Assembly (NCBI GenBank): GCA_002449145.1
Contig: DKCG01000026.1
Span: 162,720 to 194,501 of the forward strand
Direction of reading: 5' to 3'
Origin: Christensenella sp. UBA6880
GTDB taxonomy: Bacteria; Bacillota; Clostridia; Christensenellales; CAG-917
DNA: 31,782 nucleotides
Shown: one piece after another, positions 30,445 through 31,782 of the stretch
How the letters are laid out: each line of letters begins with the position of its first letter
Numbering within the stretch: the first letter of the stretch is position 1
Position numbers and translations under genes: made by a program
Notes under the pieces: model-generated
Databases searched by the model: none
What the model saw: only the letters and a program-made list of their open reading frames with translations
What the model was told of the DNA's origin: nothing

Positions 30445-31611
30445 ATGGATATCGAAACCTTATCCGACAAACTGCAATTCGTCGCGCTTTACCTTGCGGT
30501 CGCGCTCGTTGCGGCGTTTATCGTCGTCGGCTTGCTCGTATGGTTCAAAAGACGCGACAAGTTTGCCGATTTCAAAAAGTATGCCATAGGCATAACGACG
30601 GGCTTTGCCGTAACTATGGTCGTGGTGTTTGCCTACGTCAAATTCCAGTGCAACGTCGACGATATGCAGGCAAAACTCTTTTACCCCATACTCGCAACGC
30701 TCATAACCGTAGTCGCGGGGGCAATCGCAATGCTCGTAAGTTCGCTTTTCAGCGATAAAGCGGTCAAGATTTCCTTTATAGTCACCGCCGTTTTGACGCT
30801 CGGTTGCTTTATTGCCACTATGGTGCTTATGACGCAATACTACGGCGACATTGCAGAGTATTATCCGAGCGCAAACCTTGTCGGAATGATCGTGTCCGCA
30901 GTCGTGTTTATGGTGATTATGGTGGCGGCGTGGTTCGTCGGCGACAAGCGCAAGATGAGCGACACTCGCTCCATCGTGTACGGCGCAATCTCGATCGCAC
31001 TCTCGTTTGCGTTGTCGTACGCAAAACTTTTCAAATTGCCCCAAGGCGGATCGGTTACGTTCGCAAGCCTTCTTCCGCTTATGATTTACTGCTGTATGTT
31101 CGGCACGAGGAGGGGACTTATCGTATGCACGATTTACGGCGTTTTGCAAGCGTTGCAAGACCCGTTCATCATTCACCCTATGCAATTCTTGCTCGACTAT
31201 CCTCTCGCTTTCGGTCTTATCGGCGTCAGCGGAATATTTATGGAAAAGGGCTTGTTCAAGGACAAAAAAGTGGTTGCGTTCTTGCTCGGCGGCGTGCTTG
31301 CCGTCGTGTTGAGATACGCTTGCCACGTCTGCTCGGGCGTATTTGCGTTTGCGGACTACGCAGACCTTGACAAGTACGACACGGCAATCGCGTACAGTAT
31401 GGCATACAACTCGTTTGCATTCGTCGATATGCTCATCGCTCTCGTCGCGGGAAGCACGTTGTTTGCCTCGAAGTCGTTTTCCGCTCTTATGCAAAAGTCG
31501 AGCGACGTGAACGCTGCGCCGCAAGTCAAAGCCGAGCAACCGACCGACGACGAAGAATTGGACGAGATTGACAAGCAAATAATCGAAGAACAGAGCAAAA
31601 ATCGTCGTTGA
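30445..31611 (+). CDS. thiT: ThiT-type thiamine ECF transporter S component with five extra N-terminal helices
   Basis: A 388-residue membrane protein. Residues about 172-345 are the six-helix ThiT (YuaJ) substrate-binding component for thiamine, with the hallmark HPMQFLLDYPLAF (244-256), LRYACHVCSGVFAFADYA and the AYNSFAF stretch that holds a thiamine-contacting Asn. ThiT normally has about 190 residues. The first 170 residues add five hydrophobic helices (about 12-33, 45-65, 79-100, 108-130, 143-164) not recognised as any family. The C-terminal 35 residues are acidic. ThiT works with the EcfA/A'/T energising module, which is not in this window. The TPP riboswitch and sequestering hairpin upstream agree with thiamine as substrate. 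The stop codon lies in the loop of a perfect 10-bp hairpin (31595-31627). Confidence 0.92.
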   Translation: MDIETLSDKLQFVALYLAVALVAAFIVVGLLVWFKRRDKFADFKKYAIGITTGFAVTMVVVFAYVKFQCNVDDMQAKLFYPILATLITVVAGAIAMLVSSLFSDKAVKISFIVTAVLTLGCFIATMVLMTQYYGDIAEYYPSANLVGMIVSAVVFMVIMVAAWFVGDKRKMSDTRSIVYGAISIALSFALSYAKLFKLPQGGSVTFASLLPLMIYCCMFGTRRGLIVCTIYGVLQALQDPFIIHPMQFLLDYPLAFGLIGVSGIFMEKGLFKDKKVVAFLLGGVLAVVLRYACHVCSGVFAFADYADLDKYDTAIAYSMAYNSFAFVDMLIALVAGSTLFASKSFSALMQKSSDVNAAPQVKAEQPTDDEELDEIDKQIIEEQSKNRR

Positions 31612-31627
31612 CAAACGCGATTTTTGC
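31595..31627 (+). terminator. hairpin overlapping the thiT stop codon, possible terminator
   Basis: Perfect 10-bp stem (GCAAAAATCG/CGATTTTTGC) with the stop codon in the 13-base loop. There is no T-run after it, only one inside the right arm, so termination here is uncertain. Confidence 0.45.
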
Positions 31628-31640
31628 GAACAAACGGACG

Positions 31641-31748
31641 AGACGGAACGCGAGCCGCAAGGCGGCGAGAAAAGCGAGCGTCGAAGCTCGACGATTAGTA
31701 CCGTCCGACTGTGCCGTTTGGGTGCGTAGCTGGCACACAAAGGACGGT
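31641..31748. repeat. repeat-rich, hairpin-rich stretch after thiT
   Basis: Holds the 18-mer AGACGGAACGCGAGCCGC (31641-31658) shared with 11364-11381, ACGATTAGTA (31691-31700) shared with 11265-11274, and TGCCGTTTGGGTG (31712-31724), close to TGCCGTTCGGGTG at 11284-11296. A CGTCGA/TCGACG hairpin (31679-31693) and a two-part hairpin ACCGTCC...GTGCC / GGCAC...GGACGGT (31700-31748) are present. No gene is visible from here to the window end. Confidence 0.65.
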
Positions 31749-31782
31749 GGCATAATAAGTGAATGTCCCTATCTATGCGAGC

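Overview
The window reads as chromosomal DNA of a Gram-positive-type bacterium, most likely an uncultured gut-type member of the Clostridia (Bacillota). Signs of this are consensus sigma-A promoters (often with an extended -10), strong GGAGG-type ribosome sites, lipoproteins, a fused solute-binding/permease amino-acid transporter under a lysine riboswitch, a ThiT protein under a TPP riboswitch, and no outer-membrane genes. The lineage is an inference; no rRNA is present. No phage, transposase, integrase or CRISPR array was seen.

Layout. 1-3900: HU (minus), then a class III aminotransferase and a two-domain class II aldolase-like protein (plus), each with its own promoter. 3900-6660: a DUF308 membrane protein and a membrane/zinc-ribbon protein (minus), a small membrane protein and the tRNA methyltransferase TrmL (plus). 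6660-11350: the glycolytic genes pgk, tpiA and gpmI (plus), whose intergenic spaces hold operator-like repeats, a duplicated hairpin element and a nested palindrome. 11350-13750: a CPA2-type cation/proton antiporter (minus) and an orphan membrane protein (plus). 13850-22470: a four-gene operon of ABC exporter ATPase, large ABC permease and two giant paralogous anchored surface proteins with Ig-like and beta-helix-like regions. 22640-24600: two secreted lipoprotein carbohydrate enzymes, GH16 and a CE1-like esterase (minus). 24840-27700: a lysine-riboswitch-controlled ABC transporter (minus). 27930-29220: tRNA-Ala(GGC) and a Na+/Ca2+ exchanger family protein. 29480-31620: MscL (minus) and a TPP-riboswitch-controlled ThiT fused to five extra membrane helices (plus).

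How the genes work together. pgk, tpiA and gpmI are consecutive parts of lower glycolysis. The GH16 and esterase lipoproteins probably attack polysaccharide outside the cell. The two riboswitch units scavenge lysine and thiamine. The least explained unit is the ABC exporter with the twin surface proteins: both share an identical 15-residue N terminus and a similar C-terminal tail although their DNA has diverged, which suggests a dedicated surface assembly or export system. A second oddity is the aldolase-like protein, which carries an extra N-terminal aldolase domain lacking the metal histidines.
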